From: Cupriavidus pauculus
GTDB taxonomy: Bacteria > Pseudomonadota > Gammaproteobacteria > Burkholderiales > Burkholderiaceae
Direction of reading: 5' to 3'
DNA: 64,000 nt
Assembly: GCF_003854935.1 (NCBI RefSeq)
Contig: NZ_CP033970.1
Span: 1,612,001-1,676,000, forward strand
Position numbers and translations under genes: made by a program. The notes beneath the pieces were generated by a model. The model was not told the DNA's origin and ran no database searches. It saw only the letters and a list, made by a program, of their open reading frames with translations. Positions 15,398 through 26,508 of this stretch are shown here, piece by piece (within the stretch, counting starts at the first letter, position 1; the number at the start of each line of letters is the position of its first letter).

Positions 15398-16867
15398 TTA
15401 CCCCGCCACCGCCGCCGGCGGCCGGCTGCCCACCCAATCCCGCACCTTTTCATAAGCCGCCGCCAGCCGCAGCACGCTCAGGTCGTCGCGGGGACGGCCG
15501 ATCAGTTGCATGCCCATCGGCAGGCCGACGGCGTTGAAGCCGACCGGCACGCTGATCACGGGGCAGCCCGACAGCGTCCATGCCACGACCACCTCCATCC
15601 AGCGGTGGTAGGTATCCATCGGCCGCCCGGCGATCGATCTGGGCCAGTGCTGCGTGACGTCGAACGGAAAGACCTGCGCGGTTGGCACGGCGATGTAGTC
15701 GAACTGCTGGAACGTGCGCTGCAGCGCCTGGTGCCACGCACTGCGCTGCACGCTCGCCGCATACAGCTCACCGGCCGTCTGCCCCAGCGAGCCCTCGATC
15801 TCCCAGATCGCTTCCGGCTTGAGCTGCGCGCGCGTGGCCGGGTTCGTGTAGAGGGCCATGCGCGCGTTGCCGGTCAGGAAGTGGCGATGCACCAGCCAGG
15901 TCTGCCAGATCTTCTCGGGCGGGTAGGGCGGTGCGATGGCATCCACCTGCACGCCGAAATCGGGGAAGAACCGCAGCGCCTGTTCGCAGAGCTGCAGGAT
16001 GCCGTCTTCCATCGGCAGGTAGCCGGCCCAGTCGCCCAGCCACGCCACCCGCTTGCCGGTCAGGTCGACATCGAGCGCCGCGCGCACGTTGGCTGGCGAC
16101 AGCGTCGCCAGCACCGGGTCCGCCGGCAGGGCCTGCGGCGTGCGGTCGTCGGGGCCGGACTGGGTGCCTAGCAGCAGCGCCAGGTCCTCCACCGTGCGCG
16201 CCATCGGGCCCTCGCAGCCCAGTTGCGGCAGGAACAGTTCGGGCGTCGGACCGTAGGGCACGCGACCCATCGACGGCCGGAAGCCGAACACGTTGCAGAA
16301 CCCGGCCGGATTGCGCAGCGACCCGCCAAAGTCGCTGCCATCGGCCACCGGCAGCATCCGCAACGCCAGCGCCGCCGCCGCGCCACCACTGCTGCCGCCG
16401 GCCGAGCGCGTCGGATCGTAGGGGTTGCGCGTCGGCCCATAGACCGGGTTGAACGTGTGCGACCCCAGCCCGAACTCGGGCGTGTTGGTCTTGCCGATCA
16501 GGATCGCGCCGGCCTGCCGCACGCGCTCCACCACGACGGAATCGGTGGCCGGCACGTTGTCGCGGAAGATCGGCGACCCATAGGTCGTACGGATGCCGCG
16601 CGTCATCGCCAGATCCTTCGGCGCCTGCGGCATGCCGTGCATCCATCCCGCCGATTCCCCGCGCGCCAGCGCCGCATCGGCCGCGCGGGCCTCGGCCAGC
16701 AGTCCCGCCTCGTCCTGCAACGCGACAATGGCATTCGCCCCCGGATTCACGGCCGCAATATGCGCCAGATAGGCTTGCATCACGTCCTCGCACGACACCT
16801 GCCGCGCGTGAATGGCCTGGGAGAGCTGCCGGGCGGACAGCATGACGATGGGGGAGGGGGTGGTCAT
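15398..16867 (-). CDS. Amidase (amidase signature family)
   Basis: A 489-residue cytoplasmic amidase. The Ser-cisSer-Lys triad is visible as Lys84 (QAPKDLAMTRG), Ser159 in SAGGSSGG and Ser183 in GSDFGGSLRNPA, with the spacing usual for GatA-like enzymes. It is not GatA itself because no gatB/gatC partner is present, and the C-terminal half resembles general amidases (VPVGFNAVGLPMGMQLIG). It lies 59 bases after fghA on the same strand and may be read from the frmA promoter. The ATG at 16867 is used; a TTG nine bases upstream is in frame. Substrate unknown. Confidence 0.85.
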   Translation of the reverse strand: MTTPSPIVMLSARQLSQAIHARQVSCEDVMQAYLAHIAAVNPGANAIVALQDEAGLLAEARAADAALARGESAGWMHGMPQAPKDLAMTRGIRTTYGSPIFRDNVPATDSVVVERVRQAGAILIGKTNTPEFGLGSHTFNPVYGPTRNPYDPTRSAGGSSGGAAAALALRMLPVADGSDFGGSLRNPAGFCNVFGFRPSMGRVPYGPTPELFLPQLGCEGPMARTVEDLALLLGTQSGPDDRTPQALPADPVLATLSPANVRAALDVDLTGKRVAWLGDWAGYLPMEDGILQLCEQALRFFPDFGVQVDAIAPPYPPEKIWQTWLVHRHFLTGNARMALYTNPATRAQLKPEAIWEIEGSLGQTAGELYAASVQRSAWHQALQRTFQQFDYIAVPTAQVFPFDVTQHWPRSIAGRPMDTYHRWMEVVVAWTLSGCPVISVPVGFNAVGLPMGMQLIGRPRDDLSVLRLAAAYEKVRDWVGSRPPAAVAG

Positions 16868-16926
16868 TGGCGACAAGCCTCTATTGCGGGCACGGGGAAG
16901 CGCGGCGGCGCCCCCTCAGCCCTGTC

Positions 16927-17775
16927 TCAAAGCCGCTCAACATGGTGCCGCACATGGTCGGCGATGAACGTGCTGATGAAGTAGTACCCGTGGTCGTAGC
17001 CCGCGTGGCGGCGCAGGGTCAGGGGTTGGCCCACGCTGGCGCAGGCGGCCTCGAAGGCTTCGGGGTAGAGCTGCTCGGCCAGGAATTTGTCGGCCAGGCC
17101 CTGGTCGATGAGGATGCCGGACGGGAACGGGGCCGAGGGCTGGGCGGCCATCAGTGCGGTGGCGTCGTGCTGGGCCCAGCGGGTGCGGTCATCGCCCAGG
17201 TAGCCGGTGAATGCCTTGACGCCCCACGGGCATTGCGACGGCGCCGCGATTGGCGCGAAGGCCGAGACCGAGCGGAAGCGTTGCGGGTAGCGCTGCGCCA
17301 GCGTCAGCGCCCCGTGGCCGCCCATTGAATGGCCGAAGATGCCCACGCGGGCAGGGTCGGCCGGCAGGTCGCTGGTGACCAGGTGGAACAGCTCGTCGGC
17401 CACGTAGCTTTCCATGCGCCAGTGCATGCGCCACGGTGCTTCCACCGCATCGACGTAGAAGCCGGCCCCGACGCCGAAGTCCCATGCGTCGGCCTCGCCC
17501 GGCACGTGGGCGCCGCGCGGGCTGGTATCCGGTGCCACCAGGATCAGGCCGTGCTCGGCGGCGTGGCGCTGGGCGCCGGCCTTGATCGCGAACGTTTCCT
17601 CGGTGCAGGTCAGCCCGGCCAGGTAGAACAGCGCCGGCAGGCGGCCGGCATCGGCGGCCAGCGCCTGCGGCGGCAGGTAGACCGAGAACCGCATCGGCAG
17701 GCCGATGGCCGCCGACTGGTGCTGGTAGAAGCGCTGCACGCCTCCGTGGCAGCCGTGTTCGCTCAGCAGTTCCAT
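16927..17775 (-). CDS. fghA: S-formylglutathione hydrolase
   Basis: A 282-residue esterase-D-type hydrolase that cleaves S-formylglutathione to formate and glutathione, the second step of glutathione-dependent formaldehyde oxidation. Triad residues are Ser150 (GHSMGG), Asp224 (LIDQGLADKF) and His262 (YDHGYYF); the LAGLTCTEETF segment with its Cys near the active site is conserved. It starts ten bases after frmA, the gene for the preceding step. Confidence 0.95.
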   Translation of the reverse strand: MELLSEHGCHGGVQRFYQHQSAAIGLPMRFSVYLPPQALAADAGRLPALFYLAGLTCTEETFAIKAGAQRHAAEHGLILVAPDTSPRGAHVPGEADAWDFGVGAGFYVDAVEAPWRMHWRMESYVADELFHLVTSDLPADPARVGIFGHSMGGHGALTLAQRYPQRFRSVSAFAPIAAPSQCPWGVKAFTGYLGDDRTRWAQHDATALMAAQPSAPFPSGILIDQGLADKFLAEQLYPEAFEAACASVGQPLTLRRHAGYDHGYYFISTFIADHVRHHVERL

Positions 17776-17785
17776 GGGCCCGTCC

Positions 17786-18892
<1,107 letters not shown>

Positions 18893-18989
18893 GGGGCAAC
18901 TCCTGTGCAGATGGATGGGGCGGCCAGCGGCGCGCCGACAGGCCAAGACTATACGGCCATCGGCACGCTGCGGCCAGACAGGTGAGCGA

Positions 18990-20354
18990 TTATCGGCTGC
19001 CCGTCGACTGGCGGGCGAGTCCCGCCGGGGCTGGCGCGGCAGCGGAAAGCTGGCCCGCGTGCCGGCGCCCGAGCCACCAGCCCAGTGCGGCCCAGCCCAG
19101 CGCCAGCAGCGCGCCGGCCAGCGGCACGGTGGCCGGGTGGCCGGAGAGCGCGTCGATGGCCGTCTTGACCCACGCGCTGACCGCATCGCCGGCGCGGTAG
19201 ACGGCGGTGTCGATCACGTTTTTGGCCTTGTACTTGGTCTCGGGGTCGACCACGGTGAACAGCATCTCGCGGCCTGGCCGCAGCATCGCGTATTCGCCCA
19301 CGCGGCGCAGGATCATCACGCCGGCCAGCACGCCGAACGTCGGCCAGATCGCCAGCAGCACGAAGCCCCCGGCCACGGCCAGCGGCACCAGCGTCAGCAG
19401 CGCCGCCACGCCATGGCGCCGCGCCACGCGGCCCGAGAAGAACACCTGCACGAGGATGGTCAGCGCCTGCACCGTGGCGTCCAGCGCGCTGAACACCTGC
19501 GTCTGCTGTTGGCGCGACGGGAACGCCTCGGCCACCAGCCGCGCCTGCTCGAAATACAGGAACGTGCTGGCCGTGGCCAGCAGGATCACGAACAGGCCGA
19601 TGCCGAGCAGATAGCGCGACCGTGCCACCAGCACCAGTCCCGCCCAGAGCCCGCCGCCCACGGGCTGGGAAGGGTCGGGTCCCGGCGCGGCGTCGCTGGC
19701 GCCATGCGCACCGGGGGCGCCGGCGCCGTGCCGCCTGCGCCAGCGGAACAGGAAACCCGCGCCGGGCAGCGTGGCGGCCAGCAGCGCCGCCGACAGCAGC
19801 ATCAGCCCGGTCAGCCCGATGCTGGCGACCAGCCATCCGCCCAGTACCGGCCCCGCCAGCCCGCCCGCGCTGGCGCCGGCCGCGATCAGCGCGAACAGCC
19901 GCCGCGCCTGCTCGGGCCGGAACACGTCGGCCATCAGGCTCCACGCCACCGAGACCACGAACAGGTTGAACACCGACAGCCAGACGTAGAACACGCGCGC
20001 CAGCCACACGCTGTCCGGCATGGCGCGCGTGGCAAGGGCGAACGCCAGCAGGTTGGCGATGAAGAACGCATAGACCCACGGCACGAAGCGCCGCCGTGGC
20101 AGCCATTTGCAGCAGGCGCCGTAGAACGGGATGGCCACCAGCATGACCACGAACGTGGCCGTGAACAGCCACTGCAGGTTCTTCACGCCGCCGGCGATGC
20201 CCATCGTCTCGCGCACGGGGCGCAGCATGAAATAGCTGGCGAACAGGCAGAAGAAGAACAGGAAGGCGCCCGCCACGGCCGGCATCTCGCCCGCGCGCAC
20301 GCCCAGCAGGCGGCCGGTGCGCGGGGCGTCGGGCAGTGGATCGTGGGCGTCCAT
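18990..20354 (-). CDS. MFS-type transporter of the ADP/ATP-carrier-like family
   Basis: A 454-residue membrane protein with about 12 helices. Its first loop [16 protein letters not shown] and the [13 protein letters not shown] segment mark it as one of the bacterial MFS proteins related to nucleotide (ATP/ADP) carriers, not a drug exporter. Another motif is [21 protein letters not shown] (shown here as two joined parts of one loop), also typical of that group. It starts ten bases after the aldo/keto reductase stop, so the two are one operon. The ATG at 20354 is used. In free-living bacteria the substrate of these proteins is not known. Confidence 0.75.
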   Translation of the reverse strand: MDAHDPLPDAPRTGRLLGVRAGEMPAVAGAFLFFFCLFASYFMLRPVRETMGIAGGVKNLQWLFTATFVVMLVAIPFYGACCKWLPRRRFVPWVYAFFIANLLAFALATRAMPDSVWLARVFYVWLSVFNLFVVSVAWSLMADVFRPEQARRLFALIAAGASAGGLAGPVLGGWLVASIGLTGLMLLSAALLAATLPGAGFLFRWRRRHGAGAPGAHGASDAAPGPDPSQPVGGGLWAGLVLVARSRYLLGIGLFVILLATASTFLYFEQARLVAEAFPSRQQQTQVFSALDATVQALTILVQVFFSGRVARRHGVAALLTLVPLAVAGGFVLLAIWPTFGVLAGVMILRRVGEYAMLRPGREMLFTVVDPETKYKAKNVIDTAVYRAGDAVSAWVKTAIDALSGHPATVPLAGALLALGWAALGWWLGRRHAGQLSAAAPAPAGLARQSTGSR

Positions 20355-20364
20355 CGGCGGCCCG

Positions 20365-21288
20365 CTACGCCAGCGCGGCGGCAATGCGCGCGCGCTCGCG
20401 CGTGTCCGGCATGCGGCCGAACGCGGCGCCCAGGTTGTCGGCCATGTTCTTCGGCTTCGACGTGGCCGGGATGGCGGCCGTGACGGCGGGATGGCTGACG
20501 ATGAACTTCAGGAAGAGCTGGCCCCACGAGTTGCAGTCGATCTCGCCGGCCCAGTCGGGCACCGGCTTGCCGCGCACGGCCGCGAACAGCCGGCCGTCCT
20601 GGAACGGGCGGTTGACCAGCACGGCCACGCCGCGTTCCTCGCACAGCGGCAGCAGCGTCTTCTCGGCGTTGCGCTCGGCCAGCGAGTAGTTAACCTGCAG
20701 AAAGTCGATCTTCTCGCTGCGCAGGATCTGCGCGAGCTGGTCGTGGGCGTCGTCGCGGTAGTGGGTGATGCCGATATAGCGCGTCTTGCCCTGTTCCTTG
20801 AGCTGCCGCAGGATGCGCAGGTTGTCGCGCCAGTCGATCAGGTTGTGCACCTGCAGCAAATCCACGCTGTCCGAGCGCAGGTCCACGCGCGATTCCGTGA
20901 ACTGGGCCACGGTGCCGGACGCGCTCGACGATACCTTGGTTGCCAGGAACACCTTGCCGCGCGCGTTGGCGGCCTGGAGCAGGTCGCCGGTCACGGTCTC
21001 GGCGTTGCCGTAGCTGGGCGCGGTATCCACCACGGCGCGCGGAATGCGCTGCAGCAGCATGGTCATGACCTCCGTCAACGGCGCGCGGTCGTCGCTACCC
21101 TTGCCCACGTTGAACGTGTCCGCCGTGCCCATGCCGATCACCGGCAACTGCTCGGTGGTGCCCGGGATCTTGCGGCGCATTGGCGCGTCCACGGTGGCGG
21201 CCTGGGCGCTGGCGGCCAGGGCCTGGCCGGCCGGGCAAGCGGCAAGCGTGGCGGTGATACCCAGAAAGGTGCGTCGGTCGATCGGCAT
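20365..21288 (-). CDS. Aldo/keto reductase with Tat-like signal
   Basis: A 307-residue TIM-barrel oxidoreductase. The N-terminus MPIDRRTFLGITATLAAC looks like a twin-arginine signal followed by an Ala-rich cleavage region near ALAAS. Catalytic elements are DTAPSYGNAE (Asp/Tyr), FLATKVSS (Lys) and LLQVHNL (His). The later segment YIGITHYRDDAH and IPATSKPKNMADNL resemble the NADPH site. A Tat signal on an NADPH enzyme is unusual but known for this subfamily. It is cotranscribed with the downstream MFS gene and divergent from livH. Confidence 0.82.
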   Translation of the reverse strand: MPIDRRTFLGITATLAACPAGQALAASAQAATVDAPMRRKIPGTTEQLPVIGMGTADTFNVGKGSDDRAPLTEVMTMLLQRIPRAVVDTAPSYGNAETVTGDLLQAANARGKVFLATKVSSSASGTVAQFTESRVDLRSDSVDLLQVHNLIDWRDNLRILRQLKEQGKTRYIGITHYRDDAHDQLAQILRSEKIDFLQVNYSLAERNAEKTLLPLCEERGVAVLVNRPFQDGRLFAAVRGKPVPDWAGEIDCNSWGQLFLKFIVSHPAVTAAIPATSKPKNMADNLGAAFGRMPDTRERARIAAALA

Positions 21289-21466
21289 GGCAATCCTTCG
21301 GCGGTCGGGTCCAGAGGACCTTAGCGCGAGCGCGGGGCGATGTAAACCGGACCGTACGGGGCCGCAGCGCCGGGCGGGGCCGCCGCGCGGGTCCGGCCCG
21401 ATTGCAAAAAAGCGGCGCCCACTGAACAATCGGCGGCGGCCACCCACCCATGGAGAGGAACCGATC

Positions 21467-22336
21467 GTGATATCGAGCTTGCCCGGCGTGCTGTTCGACG
21501 GCGTGACATACGGCAGCCTGCTGTTCCTGATCAGCATCGGCCTGTCGGTGACGATGGGCCTGATGAACTTCGTCAACCTTGCCCACGGCGCGTTTGCCAT
21601 GCTGGGCGGCTACGTGTCCGTGGTGGCGATGAACCGCGCGGGCGTGCCGTTCCTGGCTGCGCTGCCGGTGGCGTTCGTGGCCGCCGCGCTGGCCGGCTGG
21701 CTGCTGGAGCGCACGCTCTACCGCCGGCTCTACCGCGCCAGTCATCTCGACCAGGTGTTGTTTTCCATCGGCCTGACGTTCATGGCGATGGCCGGCGCCA
21801 CGTGGCTGTTCGGCCCCGGCCAGCAGCCCGTGACGCTGCCGGCGTTCCTGATCGGCCAGGTGCGGGTGGCCGGGCTGGACCTGGGCGCCTACCGGCTGTT
21901 CCTGCTGGCCGTGGTCGTGGTCATCACGCTGGCGCTGGGCTGGCTGGTGGCCCGCACGCGCTTTGGCGCGCAGGTGCGGGCGGCCGTGGACAACCAGCAG
22001 GCCGCCAGCGGGCTGGGCATCGACGTGGACCGCGTGTTCAGCCTGACCTTCGCGCTGGGGTCCGGGCTGGCCGGGCTGGGCGGCGGGCTTGGCATCGACG
22101 TGCTGGGGCTGGACCCCACGTTCCCGCTCAAGTACATGGTGTACTTCCTGCTGGTGGTGGCCGTGGGCGGCGCGGGCAGCATCCGCGGATCGCTGGTGGC
22201 GGCGATGGTGCTGGGCGTGGCCGACGTGGCCGGCAAATACTACGTGCCCGCCGTGGGCGCGTTCGTGATCTACGCGATGATGGTGCTGCTGCTGGTGGCG
22301 TTTCCGGCCGGCCTGTACGGGAGGCGCCCGGCATGA
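21467..22336 (+). CDS. Branched-chain-type ABC transporter permease (LivH-like)
   Basis: A 289-residue inner-membrane permease. FDGVTYGSLLFLISIGLSVTMGLMNFVNLAHGAF shown in short: the NLAHGAFAMLGGY motif is the LivH hallmark, and GGAGSIRGSLVAAM is the conserved coupling region near the C-terminus. The start is a GTG at 21467 preceded by GGAGAGGAA; the open frame upstream is not family-like. First gene of livHMGF, with the next gene overlapping by four bases. It imports amides, amino acids or related acids depending on the binding protein; the gene at 26509 is the likely partner. Confidence 0.9.
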   Translation: MISSLPGVLFDGVTYGSLLFLISIGLSVTMGLMNFVNLAHGAFAMLGGYVSVVAMNRAGVPFLAALPVAFVAAALAGWLLERTLYRRLYRASHLDQVLFSIGLTFMAMAGATWLFGPGQQPVTLPAFLIGQVRVAGLDLGAYRLFLLAVVVVITLALGWLVARTRFGAQVRAAVDNQQAASGLGIDVDRVFSLTFALGSGLAGLGGGLGIDVLGLDPTFPLKYMVYFLLVVAVGGAGSIRGSLVAAMVLGVADVAGKYYVPAVGAFVIYAMMVLLLVAFPAGLYGRRPA

Positions 22337-23334
22337 CGCGCGTGACGTCTTCCCATCGCCTGCCCGACGCCCGCTGGCATGCGGCCGAGATCGTGTTCTG
22401 GCTGGTGCCGGTGGCGGCATTCTTCGCGCTGCCCGGCTACCTGATCCTGGGCAGCCAGATCCTGATTGTCGGCCTGTTCGCGCTGTCGCTGGATCTGATC
22501 CTCGGCTACGCGGGCATCGTCTCGCTGGGCCATGCGGCGTTCTTCGGGCTGGGCGCCTACACGGCCGGCCTGCTCGGCGCGCATGGCTGGGGCGAGCCGG
22601 TGTCCGGGCTGCTGGCCGCCGCTGGCGTGGCGGCGTTCGCGGGCTGGCTGTGCAGCTTCCTGGTGGTGCGCGGCGGCGACCTTACGCGCCTGATGGTGAC
22701 GCTCGGCATCGGCTTGATGCTGTTCGAGGCCGCCAACAAGGCGGCTTTCGTGACCGGCGGCGTGGACGGGCTGTCGGGCGTGACGATGCAGCCGCTGCTG
22801 GGCCTGTTCGAATTCGACCTGTTCGGCAAGACCGCTTACGTGTACAGCCTGGTGGTGCTGTTCCTGCTGTTCGTGCTGGTGCGGCGCATCGTGGCGTCGC
22901 CGTTCGGGCTGTCGCTGCGCGGCGTGCGCGAAGGCGCGCGGCGGATGCCGGCGCTGGGCGCCAACGTGCCGCAGCGGCTGCGCGCGGTATTCACGGTGTC
23001 GGCGGCCATCGCGGGCGTGGCGGGCGGGCTGCTGGCGCAGACCACGCAGTTCGTCGGCATGGACGTGCTGGGCTTTCCGCGCTCGGCCGAACTGCTGGTG
23101 ATGCTGGTGCTGGGCGGCACGGGCCGGCTCTACGGCGCGTTGGTGGGCGCCGCGCTGTTCATGATCGCGCAGGACGTGCTGGCCGGCATCAACCCGGTGT
23201 ACTGGCAATTCTGGATCGGGCTGCTGCTGGTGCTGATCGTGCTGTTCGCGCGGGGCGGCGTGATGGGGGCGGTGGACGCGTGGACGTCGCGCCGCCGTGC
23301 ACGGGCCGCGCTGGAACAGGAGGCCGACGCATGA
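22333..23334 (+). CDS. Branched-chain-type ABC transporter permease (LivM-like)
   Basis: A 333-residue permease with the LivM pattern: LSLDLILGYAGIVSLGHAA near residue 50 and GVREGARRMPALG in the cytoplasmic coupling loop, followed by LLVMLVLGGTGRLYGALVGA. The ATG overlaps the livH stop (ATGA) and its own stop overlaps livG in the same way, so the four genes are tightly coupled in translation. Confidence 0.9.
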   Translation: MTRVTSSHRLPDARWHAAEIVFWLVPVAAFFALPGYLILGSQILIVGLFALSLDLILGYAGIVSLGHAAFFGLGAYTAGLLGAHGWGEPVSGLLAAAGVAAFAGWLCSFLVVRGGDLTRLMVTLGIGLMLFEAANKAAFVTGGVDGLSGVTMQPLLGLFEFDLFGKTAYVYSLVVLFLLFVLVRRIVASPFGLSLRGVREGARRMPALGANVPQRLRAVFTVSAAIAGVAGGLLAQTTQFVGMDVLGFPRSAELLVMLVLGGTGRLYGALVGAALFMIAQDVLAGINPVYWQFWIGLLLVLIVLFARGGVMGAVDAWTSRRRARAALEQEADA

Positions 23335-24075
23335 CCGCCGCGCTGCGCACCGAGGGGCTGTGCAAGTCCTGGGGCGGCTTTGCCGCCAATACCGATATCT
23401 CGCTGCATTTCGCGCCGGGCGCGCGCCATGCGCTGATCGGCCCGAACGGGGCCGGCAAGACCACGTTCATCAACCTGCTGACCGGCGCCTTGCCGCCCAC
23501 GGCCGGCCGCATCTGGCTGGGCGGCCGCGATATCACGGGCCTGCCGCAGCACGCGCGCGTGGGGCTGGGCATGACGCGCACGTTCCAGATCAACACGCTG
23601 TTCCCCGGGCTGACGGTGCTCGAATCAGTGGTGCTGGCCGTGGCCGAGCGCACCGGCGCGGCGCGGATCTGGGCCCGCACGGTGGCGTCGCAGGCCGCCC
23701 TGGTTGACGAGGCCATGGCGCTGCTGGCGCTGCTGCGCCTGGACCGCGATGCCGATACCGAGACCCGCCAGCTCCCGTACGGCAAGCAGCGGCTGCTGGA
23801 GATGGCGCTGGCGCTGGCCACGCGGCCGTCGATCCTGCTGCTCGACGAGCCCGCTGCCGGCATCCCGGCCGGCGAGAGCGCCGAACTGTTCGCGGTGATT
23901 GCCGCGCTGCCGCGCGACATCACGATCCTGTTCATCGAGCACGACATGGACCTGGTTTTCCGCTTTGCCGAGCGGATCACGGTGCTGGTGGGCGGCCGCG
24001 TGCTGACCGAAGGCACCCCGGCCGAGATTGCCGCCGATACGCGTGTGCGCGAGGTCTACCTGGGGGAGGCCGCCC

Positions 24076-24083
<8 letters not shown>
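23331..24083 (+). CDS. Branched-chain-type ABC transporter ATPase (LivG-like)
   Basis: A 250-residue ATPase. Walker A is GPNGAGKTTF, the signature helix begins RQLPYGKQRLLEMALALA (LivG-type variant), Walker B is ILLLDEPAAGI and the switch His is in FIEHDMDLVF. The C-terminal GTPAEIAADTRVREVYLGE tail is the LivG hallmark. It overlaps livF by eight bases. Confidence 0.92.
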
Positions 24084-24783
<700 letters not shown>

Positions 24784-24795
24784 GGCAGTGGCGCG

Positions 24796-25125
24796 CTAGG
24801 GCGGCAGGCTGCTGTAGAAGGCCGCAAGGTTGGCGATGTCGGCGTCCGACAGCGGCTTGGCCATCATCGTCATCATCTCGTCCTTGCGCGCGCCGGTCTT
24901 GTAGTCCTTGAGCGCCTTGGCCAGGTAGGCCTCGACCTGGCCGGCCAGATGGGGCGCCTCGGGCAGCTTTGACTTGCCGTCCAGGCCATGGCACGCCTGG
25001 CACTGCATGGCCTTGGCCCGGCCGGCCTTGGCGTCGGCGGCCAGCGCGGGCGGGCACAACGCCGCCGCCAGCAGCAGGAGCGCGGCGGCGCGCAAGGTGG
25101 GGTGCCTGACGAGCGGACCGGTCAT
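24796..25125 (-). CDS. Small class I cytochrome c
   Basis: A 109-residue exported mono-heme cytochrome. A Sec signal ends near ALAAD (residue 30), the heme site is CQACH near residue 42, and MMTMMAKPLSDADIANLAAFYSSL supplies the axial Met and the C-terminal helix. Its ATG overlaps the stop of the sorbosone-dehydrogenase-like gene (ATGA), so the two are cotranslated and it is the likely electron acceptor of that enzyme. Confidence 0.9.
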   Translation of the reverse strand: MTGPLVRHPTLRAAALLLLAAALCPPALAADAKAGRAKAMQCQACHGLDGKSKLPEAPHLAGQVEAYLAKALKDYKTGARKDEMMTMMAKPLSDADIANLAAFYSSLPP

Positions 25126-26381
25126 TTCGCGCCCGAGTACGAGATGCGGTAGATGGCGCCGGCGTAGTCGTCCGATACCAGCAGCGAGCCGTCCTGCAGC
25201 TGCTGCACGTCCACGGGGCGGCCGATGTACTCGCCGTTCGGCGTCAGCCAGCCTTCGGCAAAGACCTCGGTCTCGCCGGCGCTGCCATCGGGCTTGACGG
25301 CCGTGTAGACGATGCGCGCGCCGATGGGCTTGGTGCGGTTCCACGACCCGTGCTCGGCCGCGAACACGCCGCCCTGGTACTTGGCCGGGAACATCTTGCC
25401 GGTGTAGAACGACATGCCCAGGTCGGCCGCGTGGGCGGCGTATTCCACCACCGGGAAGACCGCGTCCTTGGGCGGCTCCTGGTCCTTGTACTCGACGGTG
25501 CGGACCTTGCCGCCGCCGTACCACGGGAAGCCGAAGTTCTGGCCGGCCTTGGTGGCGCGGTTCAGCTCGCCGGGCGGCTGGTCGTCGCCCATGCCGTCCA
25601 CCTGGTTGTCGGTGAACCACAGGGTCTTGTCGGCCGGATTGAAGTCGAGCCCCACGGAATTGCGCACGCCCAGCGCGTAGTTTTCGCGGTTCTTGCCGTC
25701 CTGGCCCACCCGGATGATGCCGGCGATGCCGTTCTTGTTCAGCGCGGCCAGCTTGTCCTTCGGCGGGACGTTCCAGGGCTGGCCCAGCGCGATGTAGATC
25801 TTGCCGTCGGGGCCCACGCGGCACGCCCGCGCGCCGTGGTTGAAGCTCTCGAATTCGGCCGGGATCAGCTTGCCCTGCGGCACCACCACGGCGGCGGCCA
25901 CGTCCGGGCCGCCTTCGCCAAAGAACTGCGCGGCCGGAAAGCCGAGCACGCGGTTTTGCTCGACGACGTAGAGGATGCCGTCGGGCGAGAAGCACACGCC
26001 GTTGGGCACCTTGAACGTGATGGCGCTGGCAAACTGGACCACGTCGTCGGCCACGCGGCGCTTGGTGCGGTCCGTCACCTGCCAGACGCGGTTCTTGCGG
26101 GTGCCGACGAACACCACGCCGGTGGATGGCTCGACGGCCATGTGGCGCGCCTCGGGCACCACGGCGAACAGTTCGATCTTGAAGCCTTGCGGCAGCTTGA
26201 TGGTCTTCAGGTTCTCGCGCAGGGCGTCGGCCTTCTTGCCGTCCTGGGCGATCTTCTCGGCGGGCGCGGCCCCGGTCTGCTTGAAGTTCTGGAGCTTCTG
26301 CAGGTTGTCGGCAGGGGCTGCGAGGAGGGGTGATGCGGCCACGACCAACGACGCGGCCATGGCGATGGCTGAGCTCTTCAT
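25122..26381 (-). CDS. PQQ-type sugar dehydrogenase (L-sorbosone dehydrogenase-like beta-propeller)
   Basis: A 419-residue periplasmic protein: Sec signal (MKSSAIAMAASLVVAAS, cleavage after AAPA), then a six-bladed propeller of the soluble glucose/sorbosone dehydrogenase family (PNGVCFSPDGILYVVE, GVRNSVGLDFNP, LWFTDNQVDGMGDDQPPGE, AEHGSWNRTKPIG, SDDYAGAIYRI). The family oxidises aldoses using PQQ, though many members have no proven substrate. GGAGA lies before the ATG at 26381. It is coupled to the cytochrome c gene. It stands between the transport operon and its binding protein. Confidence 0.85.
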   Translation of the reverse strand: MKSSAIAMAASLVVAASPLLAAPADNLQKLQNFKQTGAAPAEKIAQDGKKADALRENLKTIKLPQGFKIELFAVVPEARHMAVEPSTGVVFVGTRKNRVWQVTDRTKRRVADDVVQFASAITFKVPNGVCFSPDGILYVVEQNRVLGFPAAQFFGEGGPDVAAAVVVPQGKLIPAEFESFNHGARACRVGPDGKIYIALGQPWNVPPKDKLAALNKNGIAGIIRVGQDGKNRENYALGVRNSVGLDFNPADKTLWFTDNQVDGMGDDQPPGELNRATKAGQNFGFPWYGGGKVRTVEYKDQEPPKDAVFPVVEYAAHAADLGMSFYTGKMFPAKYQGGVFAAEHGSWNRTKPIGARIVYTAVKPDGSAGETEVFAEGWLTPNGEYIGRPVDVQQLQDGSLLVSDDYAGAIYRISYSGAK

Positions 26382-26508
26382 CGTGATGTCTCCGGAGTTC
26401 TTGTGTGGCGGCCCGGGCAGGCGCCGCCAGACAAGGGTAGGACAGCTTTTGCGCCAAGGGAAATGCACAATCCCGAGATCGCGATGAAAGATTTCGATGG
26501 CCGGGCGG

